A stretch of DNA of 64,000 nucleotides, taken from the NCBI GenBank assembly GCA_005281725.1, contig SSBO01000006.1, forward strand, positions 67,186 to 131,185, in the 5' to 3' direction. The notes under the pieces are model-generated. The model ran no database searches. It was given only the letters and a program-made list of their open reading frames with translations, and was not told the origin of the DNA. Origin of the DNA: Wuchereria bancrofti (Eukaryota > Nematoda > Chromadorea > Rhabditida > Onchocercidae). The translations under genes were made by a program, and so were the position numbers. Shown in pieces: positions 38,043-51,251 of the stretch; within the stretch, counting starts at the first letter, position 1, and each line of letters opens with the position of its first letter.

Positions 38043-41000
38043 TTATTGATGAGTGTATGTTTGCTTCGCGATTATTTCATCTGATGATAATGATAATGAT
38101 GGTTGTGGTGATGGTGGTAATGATGGTGGCGTAGTTTCACGTATTGTTATACCAGCTGGTTGCGTAATTGGAAATAATGGAAGCATAAATGGTGACATAC
38201 TTTTACAAGCCTAAAAAAAAGAAAAACAAAAATTTTCTTTATATTTAATTTTTTTTTTTAAAGTCTCAAGCAAATAATTTTACATGTTCATTAATTATTA
38301 AATTTTTAATATTAAATTTAATAATTAATCTGGCATAATTTCTCTCGCACTTTTTTTAATTTGAATAATCATGAATAATGTTTTTTTTTTTTTTAACCTT
38401 AGAATAAATTTATTACCTGTACACGAGGATATTTTGCATTTGGTCGTCTTCCACGTGGTACCCTTGAAGCAGCTAGTAAACTATCAATAGAAAATGTATT
38501 TTTTGGCAATGTAATATTTTCGTTATTTTTTGCCTGAAATTAAAAAATTTTATTAATTTGAAAAAAAAAAAAATAGCACAGAAATAAAAGGTCAATGAAA
38601 AAAGAACGAAAAAAAAAAAGAATGAAAACTAAATGTATAATTTTTAACATACTTCATTTTCCTTAGTTTCACTAGTGGTACCAGATTTCATGTTTCCGTC
38701 AGTATCACGTATAAGATTTGATGCATGTTGAGCACCTTTTCTTAATTGTTCTTTCTTACGCCATTTAGCACGTCGATTTTGAAACCAAACCTTAAAGTTT
38801 TTTTTTGGAAGATTTTAAAATTAAATCTTAGAGTAAATTTTATATTTTTTTATCACTAATTTTTTAGCATATTAGATGTTATCAAGCAATTTAAAAAAAG
38901 AAAAATACAAAAAAAATTATCTTAGATACTTTACATGTAAAATAATTTTTTAGGNNNNNNNNNNNNNNNNNNNNNNNNNNNNNNNNNNNNNNNNNNNNNN
39001 NNNNNNNAAAAATATGAAAGTATACATTTTTCTTTTAATATTTCAGTATTTGCATGAAAAATTATCTTAGACATTTTACACGTAAAATAATTTTTTAGTA
39101 CTTTTTTTATTTTATGCCTACTATTACTGTAAAAGGAAAAAATAATAATAATAAGTGAATATGAATGCCACTATAAAATTGTACTATAAAATTTTAAAAT
39201 GAAAAATGGAAAAGAGAATAAAAATTAAATATTAGATAGTGAAAATAATTGTGAAAATTTCATATACCATTTTTGCATGAAATTAACATTAATGATAGGA
39301 GAGAAAGGAGAAATGGAAGAGAAATAGAGAGAGAGAGAGAGAAAGAGGGAGGAGGAGAGAGAAAGAGCAGTAGGAAAAGAGAAAAGGAAGAAACAAAGAG
39401 AAAAGGAAGAATTGAAAGAAAAAGCAATAAAATAAAGCTTAAATTGCTTTATTGGCTTAGTTAAATATAACAAAAAATGAAGATGTAATCAAATTAGTTA
39501 CATATTTTTCTTTTTTTTGTGAAATTTAATGGGTTATTCACATCAAAGCATTCAATGTTTTTTTTTCTCTTCTCTCTCACTCTCTTTTCTCTTATTTTGC
39601 CCTCTCTCTCTCTCTCTTTCTCCTTTATAATCAATTGTTAAAGTAATGATTTTTTTATTTAAAAAAATTTTTTTTCTCTTTCTTCGTTTTACAATGTTAT
39701 CTTTTCATTCATTTACTCTTTCTAATCTAATTCCACTAAGCTTTTTCTTATCTTCGCAACAATCGTCTTTTTCCCTTCTTTTTTTTTTCTTGATTTTTAC
39801 TATATTTGATAATTTTAGAAAACGAAATTTATGGAAGAAGCAGAAGAGGAAAATAAAAAAAAAGAAAAAGAATAAATTGACCATATAATAATTAGTAAAT
39901 AAAATTGATTGGAAATGATATAATACATTATATATGTTTTGATTTTATCATTTTTTTTTCATTTTATTATTTCCTCTTTTTTGTGTTTTTTTTTTTGTAA
40001 TTTAAAAATTTTCTTATCACAAAAAAATTTAGAAAAAAAAAGAATAATATCTTAATAAAATAAAAAAAAATGAAATGGTGAAGTGATGATTTGCCAATTA
40101 CCGTAATTTACGGGCATTAGAAAAGTTTTCCGTTGACAATGTCAAAGGATTACGGTAGATTGAGTGAACTATAATCTTATTGAAAATGAATTAAGATTGA
40201 GAAAGATAAATGAAATGAAAAAAAATTTTTTTTTTTAAATAACAAAAAAATTATACAAAATTACATTGAAATTATTCATTTTCAATCATTACAACAATAG
40301 AAATATTAATAATAATTATAATAATAATAACAATAATAATAATAACACCAACACAAACAACAGCAACAATAATCACCACAACATTAATCATGAATTTATA
40401 AAAAAATTATGATAATTTGATAAAGTTTAGGAAAAAAGAAAAATAAATATTTATTATAGCAAAATGATCGATGATCATGATAAATGCAACTGATAACAAT
40501 AGCGGTTATGACTTTTATTATGATAAGTCTTAAAATTTGACTTGTTTAATAATTCATTTTGAATATGTTAGTGGCAATAAATTATGGTAATTATAATTCA
40601 TCATAATTATTCCAATTAAGTGCTAACAAAATAAACAAATAATTTGCAACAATTTATCGATTGTATTTTCAAACGGTTTTGCTTATTTCGTCTTAATTCA
40701 ACAATTTAAAAACTTTTTACTATAAATTTGATGCCATTTTTTCAAACTTTTATTATCAAGGGAATTAGCTTAATTATCTGTTCATTTTTATTTCTGATTA
40801 TGGAAGATGAATTAATAGCAATTTGTAATTAATAGCTGATCATATCTGAGTTTAATTTATGCTAACAGCTTGTTTATACTAACTTAATATTGCATAAAAT
40901 GATGAAATAAAAAGTATTGCAAATTTTGTGGATAAAAATTTACAATATCAGGAAATTAGCAAATGGAAAAGTTAGGTTATATTTATAAAAATAAAAGCAA

Positions 41001-43199
41001 TTGTGTTACTTTTTTTCATTTTTTCAAAGTAACCTAAAATTTCATTTTTCATTTTAAATATTATTTATTTGAAAATAAACATATCCGATCTTTTCTTCTT
41101 CTTTTTTTTCTTTCACTTTTTTCCCCCCTCTCTCCCTCTCTCTCTAATTTTATTCTACTTTTTATGTGTCAAAAAATATTCTTTCCCAACAAAAAATAAA
41201 AATTTTCAGAGAGACAAATTTATGAATCCAACAATTTTCTAGATTTAATTAGATATATAAATTATTATTAGATTATAAATTTTTTATTCAATATTTTGAA
41301 ATTGTATTTCATATTGACATAAATATATTGAAAAAGTATTTAATATCAGTTAAAACATTGAAATTTTTCCCTACAAGAAATTAAAAAACGAAGAAAAAAA
41401 AAGCAATATTTTGGAAATAATTTTAAAAATTAGCAATTTTTTTATAGTTATCTTTACCTGAACACGTGATTCAAGAAGATCTAAACGTAACGCTAATGCT
41501 TCACGCATAAATACATCCGGATAATGGCTAGCTTCGAATGCATTTTCCAATTCCTCCAATTGCCAACCCGTAAAATTTGTCCTTGTACGTCGTCTTTTAC
41601 ACTCTAATTTATCATTACCTAAGATAATTAATTTTATTACTTAATTAATTAATTTTAATACAAATATCAGTACAATTTAGCTCTTTTAACTACAATTTTT
41701 AGTGATAAAGTTACTTGTAGTTATCAAATATTTCCAAAAATTTGAATATTTTGAAAGATACTTTAAGATTACAATGATTTATTTGTTATATATTATGAAA
41801 GAAATAGCTATAACCATCAACCGGATTCGTTTTTTTTTCTTTAAACAATTCATATTTTATCAACCGGATTCGTTTTTTAAGAACTTTTAATATCTATTTA
41901 CATGTGTCATTAAAGAGATATCTATGACATATCATCAACCGAATAATTTTTTTCATCAATTCTTAACAATTATCTACATATGTCATTAAAAAAAATATCT
42001 GTGACACATCACACTATCAACCGGATCCATTTTTTTTTCCTCAATTCTTATCATTAACCGATATATCATGAAAAACATATTTATGCATATATCTCCTCAT
42101 TAACTGGATCCGTTTTTTTTTTCTAAAGGAATTCTTAATTAATAGTAATACTATTTTAATATCTACAAAGGTTTTATCCATTTGCAAATGTTATATGATA
42201 TCATTTAATCAATTAGTGGTGATATTATTTTAATTTCTACAAATGTTATATTGATATCATTTAATCAATTAGTAGTGATATTATTTTAACTTCTACAAAA
42301 GTTATATTGATATCATTTGATCAATTAGTAGCAATATTAATTTCTACAAATGTTATATTGATATCATTTAATCAATTAGTAGTAATATTAATTTCTACAA
42401 ATGTTATATTGATATCATTTAATCAATTAGTAGTGATATTATTTTAATTTCTACAAAAGTTATATTGATATCATTTAATCATATCACCTCTTCTAGAATC
42501 TTTACAATCAGCGCCCATTAAAGCGCTAAAGTGTAATTGTTGTGAATGCTGTGATGATGTTTCATTAGCATCTTGATCCATTACTGAATGATCACCATTT
42601 ATGGTAATATCAGGTGTTGTTGATCGTGATGATGCTATTTCTGATTCATTTGATGATGTTGGCTGTTGAGCTGTTGATAAATCTACTAAAATTCAAAAAA
42701 GAAAAAAAATCTATTATTCGAATATAAATTAATTTATATACTATTATAATAAATGTATTATATCATAAATAATATTACCATATATTAGCATAAATATTTT
42801 AATAATTATAAAAATATAAAATGCAAATAAATATAAAAATACATAAATTATAAAATATATTTCTATTACTGAAAAAAAAGGAAATTAATTGTTTTTTTTT
42901 GGTTATATTTTCCTTCATTGTTAATCTATTAGCATAAATATTTTAATAATTATGAAAGAAATAAGTCATATTTTTATTACTAGAAACAGAGAAATTAACT
43001 GTTTTTTTTTGACATTTTATTAACTATCAATTGATTTTTCTCTTAAATTTAATTAATAACAGATATATTTATAAATTTAAATAAAAGATTTATCAGAAAA
43101 AAAAAGAAATGACTAATTAAACGTACTTCCTTTAACAAGTTGTTGTTGCATTTTCCAACATTCCTTCCAAAATTGTTGCATACCAATGGTTGTAAACAT
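38043..43199 (-). CDS. unc-4: UNC-4 paired-like homeodomain transcription factor
   Basis: Six exons in phase: 43127-43199, 42488-42685, 41458-41618, 38653-38790, 38417-38533, 38043-38210; about 284 residues. UNC-4 (vertebrate UNCX) is a homeodomain repressor that in C. elegans sets synaptic input of VA motor neurons together with the Groucho protein UNC-37. The homeodomain spans about residues 99-158: [20 protein letters not shown], then [20 protein letters not shown], then [15 protein letters not shown], with Gln at position 50. It is split by a 2.7-kb intron just before VWFQNRR. An eh1-like motif FSIDSLL lies at about 204-210, followed by [19 protein letters not shown], a conserved UNC-4 block; this is the expected Groucho contact. 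The N-terminal and C-terminal parts are Ser/Gln/Pro-rich. Confidence 0.93.
38955..39007. other. Assembly gap (53 N) in the unc-4 intron
   Basis: A run of N inside the intron that splits the homeobox. The bases before the gap (about 38915-38954) and at 39058-39101 after it are near-identical, both reading TTATCTTAGAyAyTTTACAyGTAAAATAA in pattern, so the gap sits in or beside a tandem repeat. Confidence 0.97.
40095..40162. other. Hairpin-forming inverted repeat in the unc-4 intron
   Basis: Arms 40095-40107 and 40149-40162 pair over 13 base pairs with one single-base bulge; the core is TACCGTAAT with ATTACGGTA. The loop is about 41 nt and GC-richer than its surroundings. Could be a structured intronic element, a small RNA precursor or a relic of an inverted-repeat element. 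Confidence 0.55.
41818..42120. repeat. Degenerate dispersed repeat CAACCGGATTCGTTTTTT
   Basis: Five diverged copies at about 41818, 41862, 41936, 42017 and 42094, several preceded by a TGTCATTAAA...GACAT block. Lies in the unc-4 intron before the homeobox exon. Confidence 0.7.
42190..42486. repeat. 51-56-bp minisatellite touching the unc-4 exon 2 donor
   Basis: Six copies of a unit marked by GATATCATTTAATCAATTAG; GATATC occurs at 42197, 42253, 42309, 42360, 42411 and 42467, so spacing is 56, 56, 51, 51, 56. The last copy runs to within a few bases of the exon 2 boundary at 42488. Confidence 0.9.
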
Positions 43200-46100
43200 T
43201 GGAAATTTTTCTTAAATTATATTTTCGTTTTCATTTTTATTTTTATCTCTTTTTGTTTTTTCAACGAAGAGGTTTCTTTTTTTTTTGATTGAAAAATTCT
43301 CAAAATTTTTTGTTTTGAGAAATTAAAATATGAAAAAAGTTTTTTTGATAAATTAAATTTTATTTGAGAATTTTGAGATTTTTAAGAAAATGATTAGATT
43401 TATTTAATACATGATAATTATCAAAATGATATTTCGGTAGTTATCATCTAATAATCGTTATGATAATTAATTGGGTTGTACAGTAGTAATACTTGTTAAT
43501 CAGTAAATACAATGGTGGTAATTAGTAATAAGAATTGCAAATGTTTTGAAGCATTGAAGAATTTTTGTTTAAAATTGATTTAGGCAAAAAAAAAACTTTT
43601 TTTTTGCTAAGTATTTTAGAAAAAGCAATTTTTATTAAGTATTTTGAGAAGATAGAACCGACTGGATAAACTGAAATAAATCAAACTTCTCAATTTCACG
43701 TCAAAAGAAAAAGATGAAAGAGTGTATGTAAATCGAAAAAAGTAAATTTTTCGAATTAAAACGAATTGCATTGCATTATTATTAGAAAAGATAAAAGTTG
43801 AAAAATAAATTTTAGTACTTTAAAAAGTTTGCATAAAAATAGTTTGATTTAAATTAGATTTTATATAACAGCTTGCCTAGATTCAAATTATGATTTAATT
43901 CAAAAATTTTGTTCACAGAAAAAAAAAGTAAATAAATATAAAGTGGAGAATTTACTCAACTAAATAGCAATATGAAAATTTTATAGTATAATTAATAAGT
44001 TTATTAAAAATTAAAGAGTTTAATTAACTTCAAAATTGTAAATTTTTAGAAAATTTAGTAATAAAATCTAAACATGTGCTAGCAAAATGTTAATTAATTG
44101 TTCCAAATATTGCCAATTATATTTGATCTAATAAATATATTATATATTAATATTGAAATTAAAACATATCAAATTAAATTATTTGTTCAATAAAACAAAT
44201 GGAAACAAGAAAAAAAAGAATTCAAAATTTTAAATTAAAAAAATTGATGCAATTATAAATGAAATAGTTTGAAAAAAATTAACAAATTTTTTATTCTATT
44301 AATTTATACATATATAAATCACATATATATTTATTTATAAGCAATAATCGAATAGCATAGCTTAGCTTAGCTTTAGTCATAAAGCTTAAAACTAAAATTT
44401 CCTCCAATGAATGAATGAATGAATCTACTAAAAGATTTCTTAACTTTAAAAGTTAGCTCTAAAATTTTAAGCTAAAAGAGAGAAAGGAGTGAAATTTATC
44501 CAATCAGCAAAAAGCAACGAATGAAATTGGAGGCGGTGTTTGTACTGCAACACCAATCCCAACCAAACAAATTGATTAAGCTTTTTCTTTTCTTTCTACC
44601 GGAAGAAGTAAGCGAAAAAAAAAAGGGATTGAATAATGAAAAAAAAAAGGAATAGAAAAAAGAAAATAAAATGAAATTAAAAAATTAAATTATAAATTAT
44701 TAAAAAATTATAGGATAAATCAAAACAACAACAAAAAAGTTTTATTTAGATTTACAAAGTTAACATAAAATAATAGTAATAATATTATAACAAATAAAAT
44801 AATATTGTAAAAAAGTTATGAAAAGAAATAAAAAAAATCATTGAAATTGAATGATAAAGATATTATATTGAATAAAATAACGGCTACTTAGTTTAAAAAT
44901 TTTATAGTTTAATGTAATAAGCATAATTATATTATACATTTTAATAAAATTAACAAATTAAAATTTGAAAAGAAAAAAGAAGACGAAAAATTGCTTTCAT
45001 AACAAATGTTTTAATAGTTGAAGAAGATTTTGGTAATCAAAACATCCAGAACTTAATATCAGTCAAATTTTGTAGCAATCAAAGATTACTTGACATTAAA
45101 ATGTTTAAAATAAACAAAAAAATTTAATTTTCAATTTTAATCTAATTTCAAATGTAGAATTTCAACTAAATATTACATGATAATTTTAAAATTTCAACCT
45201 AACAATATATACATAATAGTAAAATATCTATTTTTTTTTAGAATATAAAATTTAAAGATGCTAAATAAATAAAATTTTGAAAATAACATAAAATAAAATT
45301 CAATAATTTTAATCTGACATTTCGAACATTTTTTTTTTTTTGTAAACTAATTAGTATATACTGTAGAAAAATAATTGAAATAAAACAAAAAAAAACCTAT
45401 TAATTAATGAAGATATAAAATGATGTGAAATTAAAGGAAACTGACAATAAAATGAAATTTAAAAAAAAAATTGAAAAAGAAAGGGTGGAAAAATATTAAG
45501 GAATAATATTACGAATAGGAGGGATTTTGAGGAAAAATGATAAAGAGAAGAGATAAGGGAAATGAAAGAGGAAGAGCATGAAAAGGAAAGTGACAGAGGA
45601 AAAATGGAAGAGGAAGAGAAGGAAAATGAAAATGAGAGAGAGGAAAAATGGAAGAGGAAGAGGAAGAAAATGAAAATGAGAGAGAGGGAAAATGGAAGAG
45701 GAAGAAAAAAGAGAAAGAAAGTAGGTTAAAATGCTAAATCATGCATGCATATATTTATGTGACAAATAGATTGTTTTTTTTTTTCCTTTTCATTCAAAAA
45801 GTAAAGCAAAAAAAAAAGAGTATTTTATAAGAATTTTTTTTTTAGTTCATTTAAATTTGAAATTATAGGATAAAATAATAAAAAGGTAATAAAAAAGTTT
45901 TTTTTTCTCATTTTAATTTAAAATTTTTACAATGCATGAAGTAGTTTTTATAAATTTAAATTAAATTTAATTTAAATTAGCAAAAGAATAGAACTATAAT
46001 AAGAATTATTTTTCTTGTCTACTTTTTAATCTTCTTTTATGTATGTTTTTTTTTTTTGAACGAAATAATACATAATTTATGAAGAGAGAGAAAAAAAAGA

Positions 46101-46980
46101 GGAATGACAGGTTTTAATTTAAATTTGAAAATGAACCAAAAAAAAAGTGAGAAAAATTCCATTATATGTTCTGTTATACAGTAGGAAAAGAAAATGAAAA
46201 AAATATTGATATTTATTAGGGATGATAAGAATGGATAAAATTAGATAAGAAAAGATATGATTCAATGTAATTTCAACTTTTTTTTTATATCACTTATATC
46301 ACTATTTATAGGAAGTTATCACTGATAAAAAAAAATATTACACAAGAGGAAATAGAAAAGTAAAATGGCAATAATAATAATGTTTACAATAATTAATAAT
46401 AATAATAACAGTAATAAATTTCTTCAAAAGTTTAAAACTATTTTTTTTTTAAATTTCAAGATTTTAAACATTATAATTAATTTGAAGATAAAAAAAGCGA
46501 GAGAGAGAGAGAGGGAGGGAAAGAGAGGGAGAAAGAAGAGAAGAAATATAAGTGTTTTTGTGATTGATTAAAACGATTAAAATTTAATCATACAAAAATT
46601 ATTCCATCGATTAATGCACAAATAACAGAAGGGATTAATCTTTCTTTAGACTAAGATTTATGACAGATCATTTAATGATATGCAAATAATATTCCCTCAT
46701 TCAACCATTTTTGATTGACTTAATTAATGAATGAACCTGTCGATGATTTGGTGAATGCGGGATGTATGCTAAGAATTGAAAAAAAAAAGAGTAGAATAAA
46801 AATAACAAAAAAAAAAAAAAGAAAAGAAAGAGAGAGAGAGACAATTGATCATTTACATAGCTTAAGAAAGCACAAAACCATAATACATTCATTGAATTAA
46901 CATCAATTTGATCATGAATTAATTTCATTTCATTTCATCCATCAAAAATAAAATTATATTATATATGCATTTGGACATAT

Positions 46981-47016
46981 GTCTGTGTGTATGTGTGTGT
47001 GTGTGTGTGTGTGTCT
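46981..47016. repeat. (GT)n microsatellite
   Basis: About 36 bp of mostly GT dinucleotides with three interruptions. Confidence 0.95.
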
Positions 47017-48003
47017 GTTTAATCTAACGATAACAATAAGAATTAGTGTTTGTAAATTTGACAGCTCTTCAATGATTAATTAATTAATTAATTAATATCA
47101 ATCTTTTAAAAGTAAAACACATCCTCTTATTCACTCCATTTCATTTATTTCCGAAATATATGCAAATCAAAAAAAAAAAACGAAATTTGTAATTGTTTTT
47201 TTTTCCTTTTTTTTTTTTTGTTCCTCCGTGTCACTTTTTTTTCTTCGCAATTTTTCTTTTCCTTTCTTTTTTCTTCAGTTTTTTTTCCCCTCTTTTGGTA
47301 AATTCATCAATTTTAATGAAAATGAAGGCAAGAAGGATAAGAAGGAGAGAGAAAAGAAAAGCTATGATAAGAATGAGGAAGAGAAAATGAATATGGTAAG
47401 ATTTTTTTTTAATAAACAAATTATTTAATGGATAATGAAAATAAATAAATAAAAGGAAGAAAAGAAAAAAGTAAGAATGAATTTAAATGTTAATTTAAAT
47501 TTCATTTCTTTCATTTTATTTATTAACATTTGCTATTAACAGTGTCGAAATGGTATGGTGGAATTTTAGTGTAATTTAATTCAATCATTGTATAATGATA
47601 ATTAGAATGAATTGAATTTGTAATGAGTTTTGTAAATTGATTAATTGTCTATGAATGTATGTTCAAAAAAAAAAACGGTTAAAATAAATTTTTTTTTTTT
47701 TTGTATACATAATAATGATAACAATATTATAAATTACAATTACTGCATTCTTAAAAAGATAATAAATATACAAAAGAATTAATCTTTAATTTTTTTTCTT
47801 TGTTTTTTATCATTCCTTAACATTTTAGTTTTCATTCTTGTTTCATTTCAAATACACATAATAATGATAATAATATTATAAATATAAACAAAAAAAAAAA
47901 AATGATATTATAATATCATTATCATCATCATTTGACATCTTTGTTGTTCATTCTTTTTTATTTTAAATTTTTTAAAAATAAGACAAAATAAAAGCGAAAA
48001 TAT

Positions 48004-48032
48004 TGAGAGGGAGAGAGAGAGAGAGAGAGAGG
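48004..48032. repeat. (GA)n microsatellite in a purine-rich tract
   Basis: A GA run inside a longer purine-only stretch (about 48000-48140). The - strand open frames here (Ser/Leu/Phe-rich) reflect the tract. Confidence 0.9.
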
Positions 48033-49578
48033 GAAAAAGAGGGCAAGGGTAAGGAAGAGTTAAGAAAATTAGAATAAGAAGGAGAAAAGGAAAGTAGAGA
48101 GAGAGAGAGAAAAAAAAAGAAAGGAAAAAGAAAAGAGATAAGAAGAATTTGCATGAATCATTTAACCCCGACAAATGAATGCCATCCAAATATTTATATA
48201 TATTTGAGCTTTATTTGATATGAAGGGATAGGGTTGAAATTACATTTTGAAGATTGAATTTGATGAAAATAAGCTATTCCATTCATTTCTTCTTTTTCTC
48301 TATTCTTTTCACATACTTTTGGTGATGTAAAATATAATAATCGTTTATTATCACTATCATTACTATCATCATTATTATCAGTATTTTTGTTTAGCACAAC
48401 AATACAATTTATCATAAATTAAAAAACAATAACTTTTTTTGCAAATTATCTGTGTCATAAAAAAAAAAAGAAAATAACACAAATTTGAGTTAATTAAGTC
48501 AAAAAAGGAAAGCAAAAATATACAATAGTGATAAGTTAAAAATATCATTTTTATCACTGCGATAGTTAATTGTTTTTAAATAATAAATATTAGCCAAAAC
48601 AATTCTCAACAATTAAAATATCATTATGATTATTTATAATGAAAAAGATACTAATTCAAATACAACATTATTATTATTAACTACTAATCTTATTATCATT
48701 ATTTGATAAGGTGGAAAGATAGATATATATGCTTTACACAAGTTAATAGTTTAAATTTCATCATTTATGCATATGATGCAATAAATCAAACATTATTCTT
48801 GATGGATCAGTTGAATTGAGAATTTTGAGTTAAGCAATTTATCATGTTTGATCTGAACATATTCAATTAATCAAATCATATTTTATTCATCGAAGCATCT
48901 GAAAAATAGTAATAATACTTCTCAACAACAACAACAAAAAAAAAACTGAAATGAAATTTGAATTAAAAAAAAAATGGTAATTACATAAATTTTATCCATC
49001 AGAAACTACAATATGATATGGAAGAAAGCTGATTTTAATAAAAAGAGAAAAAAATAGAAGGAAAACAAGGGAGGAAGAGAAAGAGAGAGAGAATGACAAA
49101 GTTATTTCATATTTTTATATAAATTTTGTTTCCTTAGATTATTTTAATCTTTTAGCTTCCTTCATCCACCTTTTCTTTTTTGCTCTCGCGTACTCTTTCT
49201 TTTTTCCTTTCACACTCTCTTTTCTAATTTACATATTTCTATTTATTTAATTTTTTGTTTTCCTTTTAAAACTTTATTTGTGTCCTCAAAATTAAGAGAA
49301 ACAATAAAAGACAGATCATTGTTAAATTTATTTCAAGTTTTTTTTTTTTTTTTTTTAACAAATTGTATTAACTAACATTTTACGATGAAGTGTATGATAA
49401 GAGAAGAAAATAGAAAAGGAGGAATGAAATAAAATGTCCTTACTGCCAATCAAATATGGAAGATGAAATTGAATCAATTTGTTTTGAAAAAACATTCAAG
49501 CATTTGAGAAATTTGATTCCAAATGAATAATGATCAGTGGTGGTAGGTGAATAGATTAGATTAGATTAAATTAGCTTG

Positions 49579-50023
<445 letters not shown>

Positions 50024-50647
50024 AGGCATCTACAAGAAATATAAATGAAGTGAATGAGATAAAAATGAATGAAAATTAAATAAAAAGCTTTTAATTAATT
50101 GACAGTTTTATGTTTTTTAAATTTTTTGTTATTCTAATATTATATTCTATTGTTTTCGGTTTTCTGTTATTTCTTATTTTTTTAAAGAATTTCGGTCGTT
50201 CATTGTGAGTGAAAAAGTGTTTATAAGATTGTTTATTTATTTTTCTTTTGTTTTTCTTTTCTTTTTTGAAATTATATTTAATGAATGATGTTAGATAAAT
50301 TTATGTTGTAAATGAACGGAAGTTAACAATAAAAATTGAGCATTTTACAAATAACAATAAAAAAAATGAAAATGAGCAGTTTTAAAAGAGGAAAAAAAAA
50401 GACTCCCAGTAGATTTAGACAAATCAGTTGAGCAAACAAGTTGACGTTGCTTAGATAATTGCAATTTATAAAAACAAACATGTAAAATTAAAGTAGTAAA
50501 ATGCCACGTAAATGACGTAAGCAAGGAAAAACGAAGAACTTTGCAACTATTAATTAACGAAATAATTTTTGGTACTTTTTAATAATCAATTTTTGGAGCA
50601 TTAATAAATATTTCCAATATTTATTAAACTAACTTAAATTCTCGCAG

Positions 50648-50801
50648 GGTATTTTTGGAAGATGATTTATTGAATAGTACACAGGCAATAACACTGTTCT
50701 GCCAATTAACACATAATGAAGAGTTAATGTCATCTGGGAATTATATTCTGCTAAGTGACGCAGTGTACTATCAGTTAGTTAGTTCCCTTCCGTCATTTTG
50801 A
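50648..50801 (+). other. Exon-like island, unassigned
   Basis: After a TTCTCGCAG acceptor there are 50 open codons ending in TGA, with balanced composition (LEDDLLNSTQAITLFCQLTH, then SGNYILLSDAVYYQLVSSLP) and GC content well above the flanks. No partner exon or family was recognised. It may be a terminal exon, a pseudo-exon or a conserved control element. Confidence 0.3.
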
Positions 50802-51092
50802 TAAATTGTCAGATGAATGAATGAATGAAGCATTCTGATAAATCATTGCAAATAAAAATTTGATAGCATAATTTTGGATTGGAAATGTTTTTATAAAAGA
50901 AAAATGAAATTAGATTATTTAAAAAAAAATGGAAACAATTAAAGAAGAGAAATGCATTGCACAAATAAATGTCTAAGTAAATTAATCGAAGTAAAAGTTT
51001 GAATTGGAATTGAAATTGGAATAGCTATTACTAATATTGGAAATGAAAGAAAGAAAGAGACAAATCATTGATGAATGACTTAATGGCTAACA

Positions 51093-51251
51093 ATGCTACT
51101 TATTGGCAAAATAAAAAATAATCGGTGCTTCTCTACTTCTGATATCATTTATTGGCATTCTCGAATTTCTTACCGTATCAAAAAGAAAGTGATATTTCAT
51201 TATCGGTTGGAAAATGACTTCATGAATTCCGGAATTATTTCCGTGTTTTAA
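51093..51251 (+). other. Exon-like island / small open frame, unassigned
   Basis: An ATG-to-TAA frame of 52 residues with mixed composition (SDIIYWHSRISYRIKKKVIF), about 300 bp from the previous island and likewise GC-richer than its flanks. Not recognised. Confidence 0.25.

Noticed and set aside
39225..39888. Open frames beside the unc-4 intron GA and TC tracts
   Set aside because: Simple-sequence artefacts; no splice sites in phase with unc-4 exons.
47193..48189. Several 60-93-codon frames rich in F/S/L or K/R/E
   Set aside because: They come from T-rich and GA-rich low-complexity tracts and occur on both strands in the same place.
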